Notes under the pieces: generated by a model
The model's database searches: none
The model's input: the letters and a program-made list of their open reading frames with translations, nothing else
What the model was told of the DNA's origin: nothing
Translations under genes and position numbers: made by a program
Part shown: positions 34,131-43,394 of the stretch, one piece after another
Layout of the letters: each line of letters opens with the position of its first letter
Position numbering within the stretch: position 1 is the stretch's first letter
DNA from: Virgibacillus_F necropolis_A
Lineage (GTDB): Bacteria; Bacillota; Bacilli; Bacillales; Amphibacillaceae
DNA length: 64,000 nucleotides
Direction: 5' to 3'
Assembly: GCF_044793635.1 (NCBI RefSeq)
Contig: NZ_CP084992.1
Span: 3,782,001 to 3,846,000, forward strand

Positions 34131-34847
34131 CTAATCTATGGTAAGTATAATTTCCTGTGTTGCTTCTTTTACTTCATTCCACTTAGAAAGTAGGGAAGAG
34201 GACGGTTCAACTATGTCTGGAATCTTTACCGAGATACTTTGATTGTCAATCCATTCTGCAGCAAGGATTGGCCATTGATAGTCCAGTATGTCCATTTCGT
34301 TTGTTATATTCGTTAGTGGTAATAGCTCCCATTCTTCGATATCAATCACGATCATATTGCTTAATGGTAATGCCATCAAATTATCACGATTAAACTGAAG
34401 GAATATTTTCGAATTATCTGGAGATAATTTAATTTCTTTTGATAGGGCAAGATCCGCTACAAGATAAGCTTGATTTCCATCACTTTTATCTAGTAATAAA
34501 TAGGAACATGTTTCATTCACACATGAAAATTCAAGTAAGTATAGTTGACTATTATCATAGTGAATTGGTGTAAGATGCATGGATTCTACTGCTCTGATGG
34601 GATCATGTGCTGCACTTAAATATGCATTTAAAATTGGCACCATTTCTAAATTAATCATTACTTTTTCATTTGGAAGGATAAATTCTATCATTTCATCCAC
34701 TTCATCTTCATTTTTATTGGATTGCTCAATCAACTCAGGATTCTCTTTTGTATTTTTAGGTGTAGTCTTCTTTACAATGACTTGTTCTTCTTTTTGACAG
34801 GCTACAAGTAATAAAAGCAGACTGATTAAGAAAACAAATTTTTTCAT
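34131..34847 (-). CDS. Hypothetical lipoprotein
   Basis: The product is 238 residues from ATG 34847 (ATGGAGAG upstream). The signal is MKKFVFLISLLLLLVAC with the lipid Cys at 17, then a charged linker (KKTTPKNTKENPELIEQS). The mature part contains SYLLLDKSDGNQAYLVADLALSKEIKLSPDNSKIFLQF, which looks like beta-propeller-type strands. No family is recognised. It is a single gene with the hairpin repeat directly downstream. Confidence 0.65.
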   Translation of the reverse strand: MKKFVFLISLLLLLVACQKEEQVIVKKTTPKNTKENPELIEQSNKNEDEVDEMIEFILPNEKVMINLEMVPILNAYLSAAHDPIRAVESMHLTPIHYDNSQLYLLEFSCVNETCSYLLLDKSDGNQAYLVADLALSKEIKLSPDNSKIFLQFNRDNLMALPLSNMIVIDIEEWELLPLTNITNEMDILDYQWPILAAEWIDNQSISVKIPDIVEPSSSLLSKWNEVKEATQEIILTID

Positions 34848-34925
34848 AGAAACTCTCCATTTCATTAATAATTAGAATATAACTAATTATACATTAATCA
34901 TTAATGGAAAAAAGGCTATATCCGC

Positions 34926-34955
34926 AAAAAAACATCGCCATATAGCGATGTTTTA
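34926..34955 (-). terminator. Terminator after the small membrane protein gene
   Basis: AACATCGC and GCGATGTT form the stem; on the minus strand it is followed by a run of seven T. Confidence 0.8.
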
Positions 34956-34961
34956 TTAAAC

Positions 34962-35144
34962 TCATATATTTTTGTTGTCATCTTGTTCATCATGGCTACC
35001 ATGTGATAGGTAATCTTCTTGTAGCTCTTCTTTCTCATCCATGGTAAGGGATGAATCGGTATTGGGGTTTTTCCCTTTATTGGAAAGCATAAGAATAATT
35101 AATAGTACGATTATAATTACAATTACAATATAAAGCCACATCAT
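34962..35144 (-). CDS. Small membrane protein (60 residues)
   Basis: Starts at ATG 35144 behind AAGAGGTGATAAAA. One N-terminal helix (WLYIVIVIIIVLLIILML) is followed by an acidic, disordered tail with LTMDEKEELQEDYLSHGSHDEQ. No family is known to me. It lies just downstream of another very small membrane protein gene in the same direction, so the two may be one transcript. Confidence 0.6.
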   Translation of the reverse strand: MMWLYIVIVIIIVLLIILMLSNKGKNPNTDSSLTMDEKEELQEDYLSHGSHDEQDDNKNI

Positions 35145-35174
35145 TTTTATCACCTCTTATAGTGAAACAAACAT

Positions 35175-35327
35175 TTAAAACATAGGAAATACATAATTTA
35201 TTAAGAACCACAAAATGCCGAAAAAAATAATCAAATATGTCGCATACTTAATTACCGCTACGCCGACCTTACTTGAATCAGATTTCTTTTCACGGTGTTC
35301 AACTTCTACATCTCTGCGATCATCCAT
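35175..35327 (-). CDS. Small tail-anchored membrane protein (50 residues)
   Basis: A short open frame on the minus strand, ATG 35327, with AAAGGGAGTG upstream. The first ~22 residues are highly charged (MDDRRDVEVEHREKKSD); the C-terminal half is one hydrophobic helix (YATYLIIFFGILWFLINYV). No family is recognised. The ribosome site and the clean charged-then-hydrophobic layout support it as a real gene. Confidence 0.6.
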   Translation of the reverse strand: MDDRRDVEVEHREKKSDSSKVGVAVIKYATYLIIFFGILWFLINYVFPMF

Positions 35328-35495
35328 ACTACGTACACTCCCTTTTATTATAACGCTGTGTTACTAAAATAATACCCGCCATTGTTAAAAGTGAAACCTT
35401 CTGGCTTTTTAAGAGTATGATAAATATTATTAATTTCAAAAATTTGATAGACTAAGAGTGATAGTAAAATAAAGTTGGAAAGGATTTTGTGGAGT

Positions 35496-36758
35496 ATGGT
35501 GGAAATGCGAAAACCTATGCCAATAAGTGAAGCAGTAACTAAAGTGATGGAGTTTAGTAAAACAGGTGGAACAGAGTTTTTATCAATTGAAGCATGCGAT
35601 GGGAGAAGGCTGGCGGAACCTATTATCACGGGACATCCGGTCCCACCATTTGATAAATCACCTTATGATGGATTTGCATTCTATTCAGGGGATACTGAAC
35701 ATGCCTCTACCGAGTACTCTGTAGAATTTGAAGTTGTTGAGCATGTTGGAGCGGGGCAAGTTCCTAAGAAAATACTAACAAAGAATCAGGCTACACGTAT
35801 TATGACTGGTGCACAAATTCCAGACGGCGCTGATTGTGTAGCAATGTTTGAAATTTGTAAGGAATTTGAACGAAACGGTAAAGCACATATCTCAATAAAA
35901 CGGACAATGAAGCCTGATCAGAATGTGATTCGGAAAGGATCCGAAATTGAGCAAGGAATTGAGTTGGTGGCTAAAGGAACCACTATCAACCCCGGTGTCA
36001 AAGCACTTTTAGCAACGTTTGGATATAAACATGTACATGTAGTAAAAAAGCCTGTCGTTGGAATATTTGCAACTGGTACTGAACTACTTGATGTTGGCGA
36101 TGAGCTTGAACCAGGTAAAATACGTAACTCCAATGCATATATGGTGATGTCGCAAATCAAACGCGCGGGTGGTGAACCACTTTATTTCGGGAAGTTAGTT
36201 GACGAATTTGAATCAAGCTTTGAATCGATTAAAGACAAACTGGAAAGTGTGGATTTTCTAATTACAACTGGTGGGGTATCTGTTGGCGATTTTGATTTGA
36301 TGCCTGCAATCTATGAAAAATTACATGCCAAGGTTTTATTTAACAAAGTTGCGATGCGACCTGGAAGTGTTACGACGGTTGCAACGGTGGGGGGTAAACT
36401 TCTGTTTGGTTTATCTGGAAATCCATCTGCCTGTTATGTGGGGTTTGAGTTATTTGTTCGACCTATATTACAAAGCTATTTATTCAATGAAAAACCTTAC
36501 TTAAAAAGAACGCAGGCAATCCTTGTTGACGATTTTCCGAAGCCAAATCCATTCACCCGGTTTGTACGTGGAACTATTTTTATTGAAAATGGACAAGTTT
36601 CAGTTCGATTAGCAGGTATAGATAAATCTAATGTAGTAACATCTTTAGCTTTTGCAAATGGATTGATGGTCCTACCCGGTGGAACTAGAGGATATACGAA
36701 AGGTTCACAAGTAGATGTATTATGGCTTGATGATAGTCAAGGTCAAGACACGTTCTAA
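35496..36758 (+). CDS. moeA: Molybdopterin molybdotransferase MoeA
   Basis: The product is 420 residues. The start ATG 35496 is chosen because MVEMRKPMPISEAV aligns with the usual MoeA opening; ATG 35505 is possible. Key parts: HPVPPFDKSPYDGFAF, RIMTGAQIPDGADCV, IFATGTELLD, NSNAYM, the MPT-binding TTGGVSVGDFD and MRPGSVT with GLSGNPSACYVGFELFVRP. It inserts molybdate into adenylylated molybdopterin. It is followed 10 bases later by moaA; both serve the formate dehydrogenase of this genome. Confidence 0.95.
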   Translation: MVEMRKPMPISEAVTKVMEFSKTGGTEFLSIEACDGRRLAEPIITGHPVPPFDKSPYDGFAFYSGDTEHASTEYSVEFEVVEHVGAGQVPKKILTKNQATRIMTGAQIPDGADCVAMFEICKEFERNGKAHISIKRTMKPDQNVIRKGSEIEQGIELVAKGTTINPGVKALLATFGYKHVHVVKKPVVGIFATGTELLDVGDELEPGKIRNSNAYMVMSQIKRAGGEPLYFGKLVDEFESSFESIKDKLESVDFLITTGGVSVGDFDLMPAIYEKLHAKVLFNKVAMRPGSVTTVATVGGKLLFGLSGNPSACYVGFELFVRPILQSYLFNEKPYLKRTQAILVDDFPKPNPFTRFVRGTIFIENGQVSVRLAGIDKSNVVTSLAFANGLMVLPGGTRGYTKGSQVDVLWLDDSQGQDTF

Positions 36759-36768
36759 AAGGAGCTGA

Positions 36769-37797
36769 TTGAGGTTGGAACAGAATATTACGCCAATAAC
36801 AGATCATTTCGGGAGACAGCTGAAGGATCTTCGAATATCGGTAATCGATAAATGTAATTTTAGGTGTACATACTGCATGCCAAAGGAGATTTTCGGCGAT
36901 GATTATGTGTTTCTTCCTGAAAGCGAATTATTAAGCTTTGATGAAATCACGCGCGTTGCAGAACAGTTTGCAAAGCTTGGAGTTGAAAAAATTCGTATTA
37001 CAGGTGGAGAACCTTTATTACGTAAAAACCTAGACGAATTAATAGCGCGGTTAACAGACATACCTGGAATTAATGATATTGCCTTAACCACGAACGGTAT
37101 ATTTTTGCCGCGAAAAGCTCAAAAACTTAAAGATGCCGGCTTAAAGCGGGTTAATATAAGCTTAGATGCAATTGAGGATGAAGTGTTCACTCAAATTAAT
37201 GGAAAAGGTGTTGTGACACTTCCTGTATTAAAGGGGATTGAAGCGGCACAGACGGCCGGATTGCAAGTGAAAATAAATATGGTGGTAAAAAAAGGTATGA
37301 ACGATAACCAAATTTTGCCTATGGCTCGGTATTTTAAAGGTCGCAACATCATATTACGCTATATTGAATTTATGGATGTCGGGAATCATAATGACTGGGA
37401 TTTAAATAATGTGATTTCAAAAAAACAAATTATTGATATAATTAAAGAAGAAATGACGATTGTTCCTGCCGATTCAAATTATTATGGGGAAGTGGCATCC
37501 AGATACAAATATGAAGACGGAGAAGGAGAAATTGGAGTCATATCGTCTGTGACGGACTCGTTTTGTAGTACCTGTACACGAATTAGACTGTCTGCGGATG
37601 GGAAACTGTACACCTGTTTGTTTGCTTCAGGTGGATACGATTTAAGGCAAGACTTGCGCTCAAATCTATCAGAAGAGGGATTAGAAAATAAGTTAAGTTC
37701 TATTTGGAATAAACGAACAGACCGTTACTCTGATGAACGGGCAGAACTGAAAGACACAAGTCGAAAAAAAATTGAAATGAGCTACATTGGTGGATAG
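36769..37797 (+). CDS. moaA: GTP 3',8-cyclase MoaA
   Basis: The product is 342 residues. Radical-SAM motif CNFRCTYC (C29, C33, C36) and the second 4Fe-4S site CSTCTRIRL...YTCLFA are present. RITGGEPLLRKNL and LTTNGI are typical, and the chain ends in GG as required for activity. It converts GTP to the first intermediate of molybdenum cofactor synthesis. TTG 36769 has GGAG four bases upstream; TTG 36775 is an equal alternative. Confidence 0.95.
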   Translation: MRLEQNITPITDHFGRQLKDLRISVIDKCNFRCTYCMPKEIFGDDYVFLPESELLSFDEITRVAEQFAKLGVEKIRITGGEPLLRKNLDELIARLTDIPGINDIALTTNGIFLPRKAQKLKDAGLKRVNISLDAIEDEVFTQINGKGVVTLPVLKGIEAAQTAGLQVKINMVVKKGMNDNQILPMARYFKGRNIILRYIEFMDVGNHNDWDLNNVISKKQIIDIIKEEMTIVPADSNYYGEVASRYKYEDGEGEIGVISSVTDSFCSTCTRIRLSADGKLYTCLFASGGYDLRQDLRSNLSEEGLENKLSSIWNKRTDRYSDERAELKDTSRKKIEMSYIGG

Positions 37798-37828
37798 GCA
37801 TAAAAATGCCTAGGAGGTGAATGGATAA

Positions 37829-38248
37829 ATGAAAACATTTAAATTGCACTCCTTAGAAATTGTGGAAAATAAAGATGATGATTTTGTTCAGCATGAAATT
37901 CCATTACTTGATGGGCTAATTATCAACAGGGAAGATGAACAGAACCGTTGGGTGATTGAAGCCTTTATGGAGAAGGATAACTTTGAAGTTTTTCATAACT
38001 TAAAGGAAATAGACGATACTGTCATGCTGCAAGTGAAAATTACAAAAGAGTCAAATACACCTGCGACCTTTATTACTTCACTTTTATCAATCAACGAAAT
38101 AGGAGATCGGATAAATGTGATATTTATGGGTACAATCGTTGACCAACGAAAAGATATTGTTAAGGATATGTTAAAGAAGTTAATTGAAGAAGGCTACCAG
38201 GGCGAATCTTTATATAAAAAATTTAAAGAATTGATTGAAGAGGGTTAG
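37829..38248 (+). CDS. ywpF: YwpF family protein
   Basis: The product is 139 residues, opening MKTFKLHSLEIVENKD, with LDGLIINREDEQNRWVIEAF in the middle. This is the YwpF-like pattern known from B. subtilis. It is soluble, and its function is unknown. It follows moaA by 31 bases with a strong GGAGGTGA site, and a clear terminator ends the moeA-moaA-ywpF unit. Confidence 0.75.
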   Translation: MKTFKLHSLEIVENKDDDFVQHEIPLLDGLIINREDEQNRWVIEAFMEKDNFEVFHNLKEIDDTVMLQVKITKESNTPATFITSLLSINEIGDRINVIFMGTIVDQRKDIVKDMLKKLIEEGYQGESLYKKFKELIEEG

Positions 38249-38273
38249 TAGATTGACTACTAACCCTCTTTTT
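38239..38273 (+). terminator. Terminator of the moeA-moaA-ywpF unit
   Basis: GAGGGTTAGTA pairs with TACTAACCCTC (11 bp) and is followed by TTTTT. It overlaps the end of the coding sequence. Confidence 0.9.
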
Positions 38274-38413
38274 GGCCCGAAAGCTAATAAAAAGACATAT
38301 AGTGAAATTAATTGTCAAATATACGAGCAAATCTTTTATATGCCTGCTATAATGGGTTTAAGTTTTTGTGGAAAATAACCGATAGTATAGTTGAAAGTAT
38401 AAGGAGCCACTTT

Positions 38414-39778
38414 ATGTTTTTGTATATATTTCAGTTTAAATGGTTGAATAAATTATCACCAGTGCAATTAATTTTATTTTTCTACTGCGTTGCTGTGCTT
38501 GTATCTACTTGTATTTTAGCAATGCCGATTGCACATGAAGGTGGTGTGGACGCATCATTAATCGACATTTTATTTGTCGCTGTAAGTGCAATAAGTGTTA
38601 CAGGTTTAACACCAATTAGTATATCTGAAACTTTTAATACATTCGGATATTTTTTGTTAGCATTTATCCTTCAATTTGGTGCAGTTGGTATTATGGCTAT
38701 GGGTACCTTTATTTGGATCATACTTGGTAAAAAAATTGGTTTAAAAGAGCGTCGATTAATTATGACTGATCAAAACCAGACCTCATTTTCAGGCATGGTT
38801 CGTCTAATCAAACAAATAATGCTTGTAATTTTAACCATTGAATTCATTGGTTTTATTATTTTAGGTACTTATTACATACAATATTTTCCTACTATTGGAG
38901 AGGCATATTTAAATGGTTTTTTTAGCTCAATAAGTGCCACTACAAATGGTGGGTTTGATATAACTGGGAATTCCCTACTTATGTTTAAGGATGATTATTT
39001 TGTCCAATTTATTACCATGCTTTTGATTATTTTCGGAGCAATTGGGTTTCCAGTGTTAATTGAAGTTAAAGAATATATGTTTGCTAATGCTGAGGTTCGT
39101 AAAAATTTACGATTTTCATTGTTTACCAAAGTGACCTCACTCACTTTTTTCGCTTTAATTTTTGTAGGGGCAATTTTCATTGCTCTGTTGGATGCAAAGG
39201 ACTTTTTTGCGGATAAATCTTGGCATGAAGTATTATTTTATTCCCTGTTCCAGTCAGTTACGACAAGAAGTGGCGGATTGGCAACGATGGATGTATCCCA
39301 ATTAACCGAACAGAATCATTTATTTATGTCATTCTTAATGTTTATCGGGGCTTCACCAAGTAGTGCTGGTGGGGGGATACGTACGACCACATTTGCATTG
39401 GTGTTAATTTTTATCATAACTTATGCTCGTGGTGGTGCGAGTATTCGTATATTTAAGCGAGAAGTCCACCAAGAGGATTTGCTAAAAGCGGTTACTGTAT
39501 CATTGATGGCAATTGCATTCGTATTTAGTTCCATTTTAGCCATATCGATTATGGAGCCATATTCATTGTCAGAAATATTATTTGAGGTAACATCAGCATT
39601 TGGTACGGTTGGCCTTTCGCTGGGAATTACAAGTGAACTTTCTACAGTAAGTAAAGTCATCTTAATGATCTTAATGTTCATTGGACGAGTAGGCATTATC
39701 ACATTCTTGTTCATGTTTAAAAATAATAAATCAAGCGGGAAGTTTCATTATCCAAAAGAAAGAATGATTATTGGTTAA
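38414..39778 (+). CDS. Ktr-type potassium channel subunit (KtrB/KtrD)
   Basis: The product is 454 residues from ATG 38414 (AAGGAG, 7-base spacing); a longer frame from 38312 has no ribosome site. Four pore loops with the selectivity glycines are visible: SVTGLTP (61-67), ATTNGGFD, TTRSGGLAT and TSAFGTVGL. It has eight membrane helices. It forms a Na+-dependent K+ channel gated by a KtrA/KtrC ring; a KtrC-type gene is at 61787 in this window. Length is close to B. subtilis KtrD. Confidence 0.92.
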   Translation: MFLYIFQFKWLNKLSPVQLILFFYCVAVLVSTCILAMPIAHEGGVDASLIDILFVAVSAISVTGLTPISISETFNTFGYFLLAFILQFGAVGIMAMGTFIWIILGKKIGLKERRLIMTDQNQTSFSGMVRLIKQIMLVILTIEFIGFIILGTYYIQYFPTIGEAYLNGFFSSISATTNGGFDITGNSLLMFKDDYFVQFITMLLIIFGAIGFPVLIEVKEYMFANAEVRKNLRFSLFTKVTSLTFFALIFVGAIFIALLDAKDFFADKSWHEVLFYSLFQSVTTRSGGLATMDVSQLTEQNHLFMSFLMFIGASPSSAGGGIRTTTFALVLIFIITYARGGASIRIFKREVHQEDLLKAVTVSLMAIAFVFSSILAISIMEPYSLSEILFEVTSAFGTVGLSLGITSELSTVSKVILMILMFIGRVGIITFLFMFKNNKSSGKFHYPKERMIIG

Positions 39779-39807
39779 CGATACGAGAGTCTTTGGAGGA
39801 GAATCGC

Positions 39808-41766
39808 ATGTCAAATGGAAAAATTGAATTTCCGATTCATGATGGTGTTTTTATACATTTAAAAGATGCAATACTATTTGTTAATGATCAAGGAGAGATC
39901 GTTAAAGGAAATAACGCTGCTTTTTCATTACTAAATATTAATGTGAAAGATGATTTATCGATTTTTCGTTTTATGGACTTTGATTTATTAATGGGTGACG
40001 CAGAAAAACATTTGTTAATGGAATTAAAAAAAGATGATGGAAGGTTAATTGAAGTAAAGTCTGTTCGAGTTGACGATTCTTTGTATTGCTTAATAATGAG
40101 TGACTTATCCATACAAGATAAAACGGAAGAGATCAAGACATACATTAATCAGCTGACACATGCCAGTATAGAAGGCATGGTAATGTATAATGAGGAAAAA
40201 GTTCTGGATTGTGATCAAACTTTCGCCAATATGTTTGGTTATGATAAAGAAGATATAATAAAAATGAGCCTGGCAGAACTAGTTCAAGAATATAATGGCT
40301 ATGGATTAAATCAAGTTACATATAAAAGTTCTGAAGAATCAAAAGTATATACGGTCATTAAGAATGACGGAAGAATAGTTCATCTGGAAATGATTGAGCA
40401 ACCTTATAATAATTATGGAGACATTATTCGTGTGGCAATAATTAAGGACATTACGGAACAAATCGAAAATGAACGAAGAATTGAATTCATGGCTTTTTAT
40501 GATGAATTAACAGATTTACCGAATCGAAACTTTTTCGTGAAGATCCTGAAGGAAGCAATTTCTGATGCTAAGGAAGCCAATGAAATGCTTGCAGTTTATT
40601 TTATTGATTTGGATTACTTCAAAGAAATTAATGACACTTTAGGTTATGCTTTTGGTGATAAATTATTAAAGGCATGCGGTGAAAAGCTAAAATCATTTTT
40701 ACATACAGATACATTTATTGCTCGTATGAGTGGAGATGAATTCTTAATCCTACAAAAACATACGAAAAATAAAGATGATGCTGTAAAACTCGCTGAAGAA
40801 TTAATTTCTGAATTTGAAAAGCCAATAAAAATTGATGGTTATGAACTCTTTATTTCAATCAGTATTGGTATAAGTGTTTTTCCGGAAAACGGCTTATCAG
40901 CAAATGATTTAATTAAGCATGCAGATTCAGCGATGTATGTGATCAAAGAACGTCATCGAAATAATTATAACTTATTTGAATCATCTATATCTGAAAATTT
41001 CAAAAATATGTTAACGATGGAACGCGAACTTAGAAAGGCATTAACGCTTGGACATTTTGAACTGCATTACCAGCCACAAAAAAATCTTGGATCAGGGAAA
41101 ATTGTAGGGTTAGAGGCATTGCTTCGCTGGAACCATCCGATTACTGGATATATTCCACCAGATGATTTTATATCTCTTGCAGAGAAGACAGGGCTGATTA
41201 TTGGTATTGGGGAATGGGTTTTAAAAGAGGCATGTAAACAAAATAAAGCTTGGCAGGACAAAGGATATGAACCTGTAATTGTTAGTGTTAATTTATCTGC
41301 AAAGCAGTTTCATCAAAAGGAATTAGTAGAAAATATTGAAAACATACTAACACAAACTGGATTAGATCCATGTTACCTGGAACTTGAAATCACGGAGAGC
41401 ATGGCGATGAGCAATGAAGACCTTATCATCGATACCTTGAAGCGACTAAGGAAATTAGGAGTATTAGTATCCATTGATGATTTTGGTACAGGATATTCAT
41501 CATTAAAGTATTTAAGTATATTCCCTGTTACAAAGTTAAAGATCGATAAAACGTTCATGGACGAAAACCAAAAGCAAAATCAGGCAATTGTAAAGTCGAT
41601 TATTCATATGTCCCATTCATTAAACATGAAGGTTATCGCAGAAGGCGTGGAAACAATAGAACAGCTTACGTTTTTAGAGAGTGAGAAATGTGATGAGGTA
41701 CAAGGTTATTATTATAGTAAACCATTGCCACCAGAGCGGTTAACGAAGTTTTTTCAGGTGCAATAA
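39808..41766 (+). CDS. PAS-PAS-GGDEF-EAL cyclic-di-GMP signalling protein
   Basis: The product is 652 residues from ATG 39808 behind GGAGGAG. Two PAS-like domains fill residues ~10-220. The GGDEF domain has SGDEF (308-312), a variant still able to make c-di-GMP in some proteins. The EAL domain is complete: EALLRW (436), VNLSAKQF, ELEITES, DDFGTGYSSL, KLKIDK, AEGVET and QGYYYSKP, so phosphodiesterase activity is likely. There is no membrane helix, so it is cytosolic and probably senses a small ligand or redox state. Confidence 0.92.
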   Translation: MSNGKIEFPIHDGVFIHLKDAILFVNDQGEIVKGNNAAFSLLNINVKDDLSIFRFMDFDLLMGDAEKHLLMELKKDDGRLIEVKSVRVDDSLYCLIMSDLSIQDKTEEIKTYINQLTHASIEGMVMYNEEKVLDCDQTFANMFGYDKEDIIKMSLAELVQEYNGYGLNQVTYKSSEESKVYTVIKNDGRIVHLEMIEQPYNNYGDIIRVAIIKDITEQIENERRIEFMAFYDELTDLPNRNFFVKILKEAISDAKEANEMLAVYFIDLDYFKEINDTLGYAFGDKLLKACGEKLKSFLHTDTFIARMSGDEFLILQKHTKNKDDAVKLAEELISEFEKPIKIDGYELFISISIGISVFPENGLSANDLIKHADSAMYVIKERHRNNYNLFESSISENFKNMLTMERELRKALTLGHFELHYQPQKNLGSGKIVGLEALLRWNHPITGYIPPDDFISLAEKTGLIIGIGEWVLKEACKQNKAWQDKGYEPVIVSVNLSAKQFHQKELVENIENILTQTGLDPCYLELEITESMAMSNEDLIIDTLKRLRKLGVLVSIDDFGTGYSSLKYLSIFPVTKLKIDKTFMDENQKQNQAIVKSIIHMSHSLNMKVIAEGVETIEQLTFLESEKCDEVQGYYYSKPLPPERLTKFFQVQ

Positions 41767-41775
41767 GTAAAAATA

Positions 41776-41818
41776 AGCAAAAACCATCTCGTAAAATTGA
41801 GCTGGTTTTTGCTTTATA
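41776..41818 (+). terminator. Terminator after the GGDEF-EAL gene
   Basis: AGCAAAAACCA (41776-41786) pairs with TGGTTTTTGCT (41803-41813). Confidence 0.75.
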
Positions 41819-41822
41819 CTTT

Positions 41823-41878
41823 ATTAGAAAAACTTCGGCATTCTTTTTAAGGTCGAGGCGAATACCGAGATTTCTAAT
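41823..41878. repeat. Short palindromic repeat, copy 1
   Basis: ATTAGAAA-ACTTCGGCATTC and GAATACCGAGATTTCTAAT form an imperfect palindrome. A second copy with the same ends is at 47003-47060 and a diverged one at 48727-48775. Confidence 0.65.
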
Positions 41879-41912
41879 ATAAGGGCTTGTGTTAAAAATA
41901 TATAGAAACAAA

Positions 41913-42047
41913 TTAGCAGTAAAATGCTGTACCTACAATGATTAGAAGTATAAAAAGAACAACAATTAACGCGAAATTATTTCCATAATTATTGGTTCCG
42001 TAGACTTGGTTTTCATAACCGCCGCATCCACCGTATCCATATGACAT
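41913..42047 (-). CDS. YjcZ family sporulation protein
   Basis: A 44-residue protein with ATG 42047 and a perfect AGGAGGTGA upstream. The sequence opens MSYGYGGCGGYENQVYG and ends with one helix (FALIVVLFILLIIVGTAFYC). This Gly/Tyr start plus C-terminal hydrophobic helix is the YjcZ pattern, small sporulation proteins of Bacillaceae, several per genome. Confidence 0.85.
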   Translation of the reverse strand: MSYGYGGCGGYENQVYGTNNYGNNFALIVVLFILLIIVGTAFYC

Positions 42048-42168
42048 ACTACTTCACCTCCTAGACGTTTACAGTTATACTATATGTAAAACTAAATCAA
42101 ATGTATGGACGTTTTCATTAGATTGGTAATAAAAAAAATAAGAAAAAACAATGGAGATATAATCACAG

Positions 42169-42206
42169 AAAAACAACCTAGCCATTTTTTTGGCTAGGTT
42201 GTTTTT
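42169..42206 (-). terminator. Bidirectional terminator after the protease gene
   Basis: AAAAACAACCTAGCC pairs with GGCTAGGTTGTTTTT across an eight-base loop. Confidence 0.9.
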
Positions 42207-42239
42207 GCTACAGTAAAAAAAGTTCCACTTTAGCGTTTG

Positions 42240-43379
42240 TTATTTTTCGACTTTTGTTATTGCCAATATTTTTAACTGATCATTTTCAAAACCTAGCGTA
42301 AATTTATACTTAACAGTTTCCTTGGTGATTTCCTCTTTGTTAGGTGGTTTTAATGAATAATTTACTTTTACAGTTGCCTCAACATGATTATTATCCGTTA
42401 TAACAGTAGTAAAATCATTATAGGTTAAGTTCACAAAATGAGTATATTGTTCACGAAAGTTAGAATAGGATGTTTTCCCCTGGATTTCACTACCTAAAAT
42501 GGTGTAAGCACTTATATAGTCCCGTATCAAAATACTATCAAGAAAATAATTAATCAAATACTCGGCATCCTTTTTGTATTGCTTCTCATCAATATTGTTG
42601 ATGATTTGGGAAGATGTTGAAAAGTCTAAGCTTTTGGTTTGTGTTTCATTAGACCACTGCTCTATCTGCTCAATTACATTTGCAAGAGGGATGCTAAAAC
42701 CAATCGTTCCATCCTTTGTTCCAACTGAGTTTATGCCAATAACTTTACCAGTCGCTCGATCTATAAGTGGTCCACCGCTGTTACCATGAGTGATTTGAGC
42801 GGATATCTGATATACATTATTGTAATCATAACCATCCACAGAAAAGTTTCGTTCAGTTCCTGAAATTATGCCAAGCGTAACGGTATTTTGAAAACCGTGT
42901 GGACTTCCAAGTGCAATTACCTCGTCACCTATATCAGCTTTGATTTCTTTTTCAATCGAAATAGGGGATTGGTTAGCCAATTGCGGAACTCGAATTACCG
43001 CGATATCTGTTTCCTCACTAATACCTACAATTGCAGCAGGATAAACACGTCCGTTCGATGTTCGAACATGAATGATATCAGCATTTTTTACAACATGTGC
43101 ATTTGTAATAATATCTCCCTTTTCATTGTATAGAAAACCCGAACCAGTAATTGTTGTACCTTCGTTTTTACCCTCAATTTGCATAACATTTTTTTCAGCT
43201 TTATGAATAATTGATTTAAGGTTTAACGTTTGAGGTGAATTACTAATTTTATTTATACCAGAATTACTTACGGATATTTCATTCGCATTCCATTGGTTAT
43301 AGATTGCAAAAATACTAAGAGCGCCAATTATAATGATTAGAACCGTGATAGCAGTTGGTATATATTGGTATTTTTCCAA
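42240..43379 (-). CDS. Membrane-anchored trypsin-like serine protease (HtrA-like, no PDZ)
   Basis: The product is 379 residues from TTG 43379 with GGGGGTGAA upstream. One N-terminal helix anchors it. The protease domain spans ~60-245 with the triad H95 (TNAHVV), D125 (ETDIAVIRV) and S201 (THGNSGGP). No PDZ domain follows; the C-terminal ~115 residues (YLINYFLDSILIRDYISAY onward) look like an NTF2-type domain. The cell-wall-facing protease is encoded 15 bases after a zinc-ribbon membrane protein, so the two likely work together. The substrate is unknown. Confidence 0.88.
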   Translation of the reverse strand: MEKYQYIPTAITVLIIIIGALSIFAIYNQWNANEISVSNSGINKISNSPQTLNLKSIIHKAEKNVMQIEGKNEGTTITGSGFLYNEKGDIITNAHVVKNADIIHVRTSNGRVYPAAIVGISEETDIAVIRVPQLANQSPISIEKEIKADIGDEVIALGSPHGFQNTVTLGIISGTERNFSVDGYDYNNVYQISAQITHGNSGGPLIDRATGKVIGINSVGTKDGTIGFSIPLANVIEQIEQWSNETQTKSLDFSTSSQIINNIDEKQYKKDAEYLINYFLDSILIRDYISAYTILGSEIQGKTSYSNFREQYTHFVNLTYNDFTTVITDNNHVEATVKVNYSLKPPNKEEITKETVKYKFTLGFENDQLKILAITKVEK

Positions 43380-43394
43380 CGAAGTTCACCCCCA

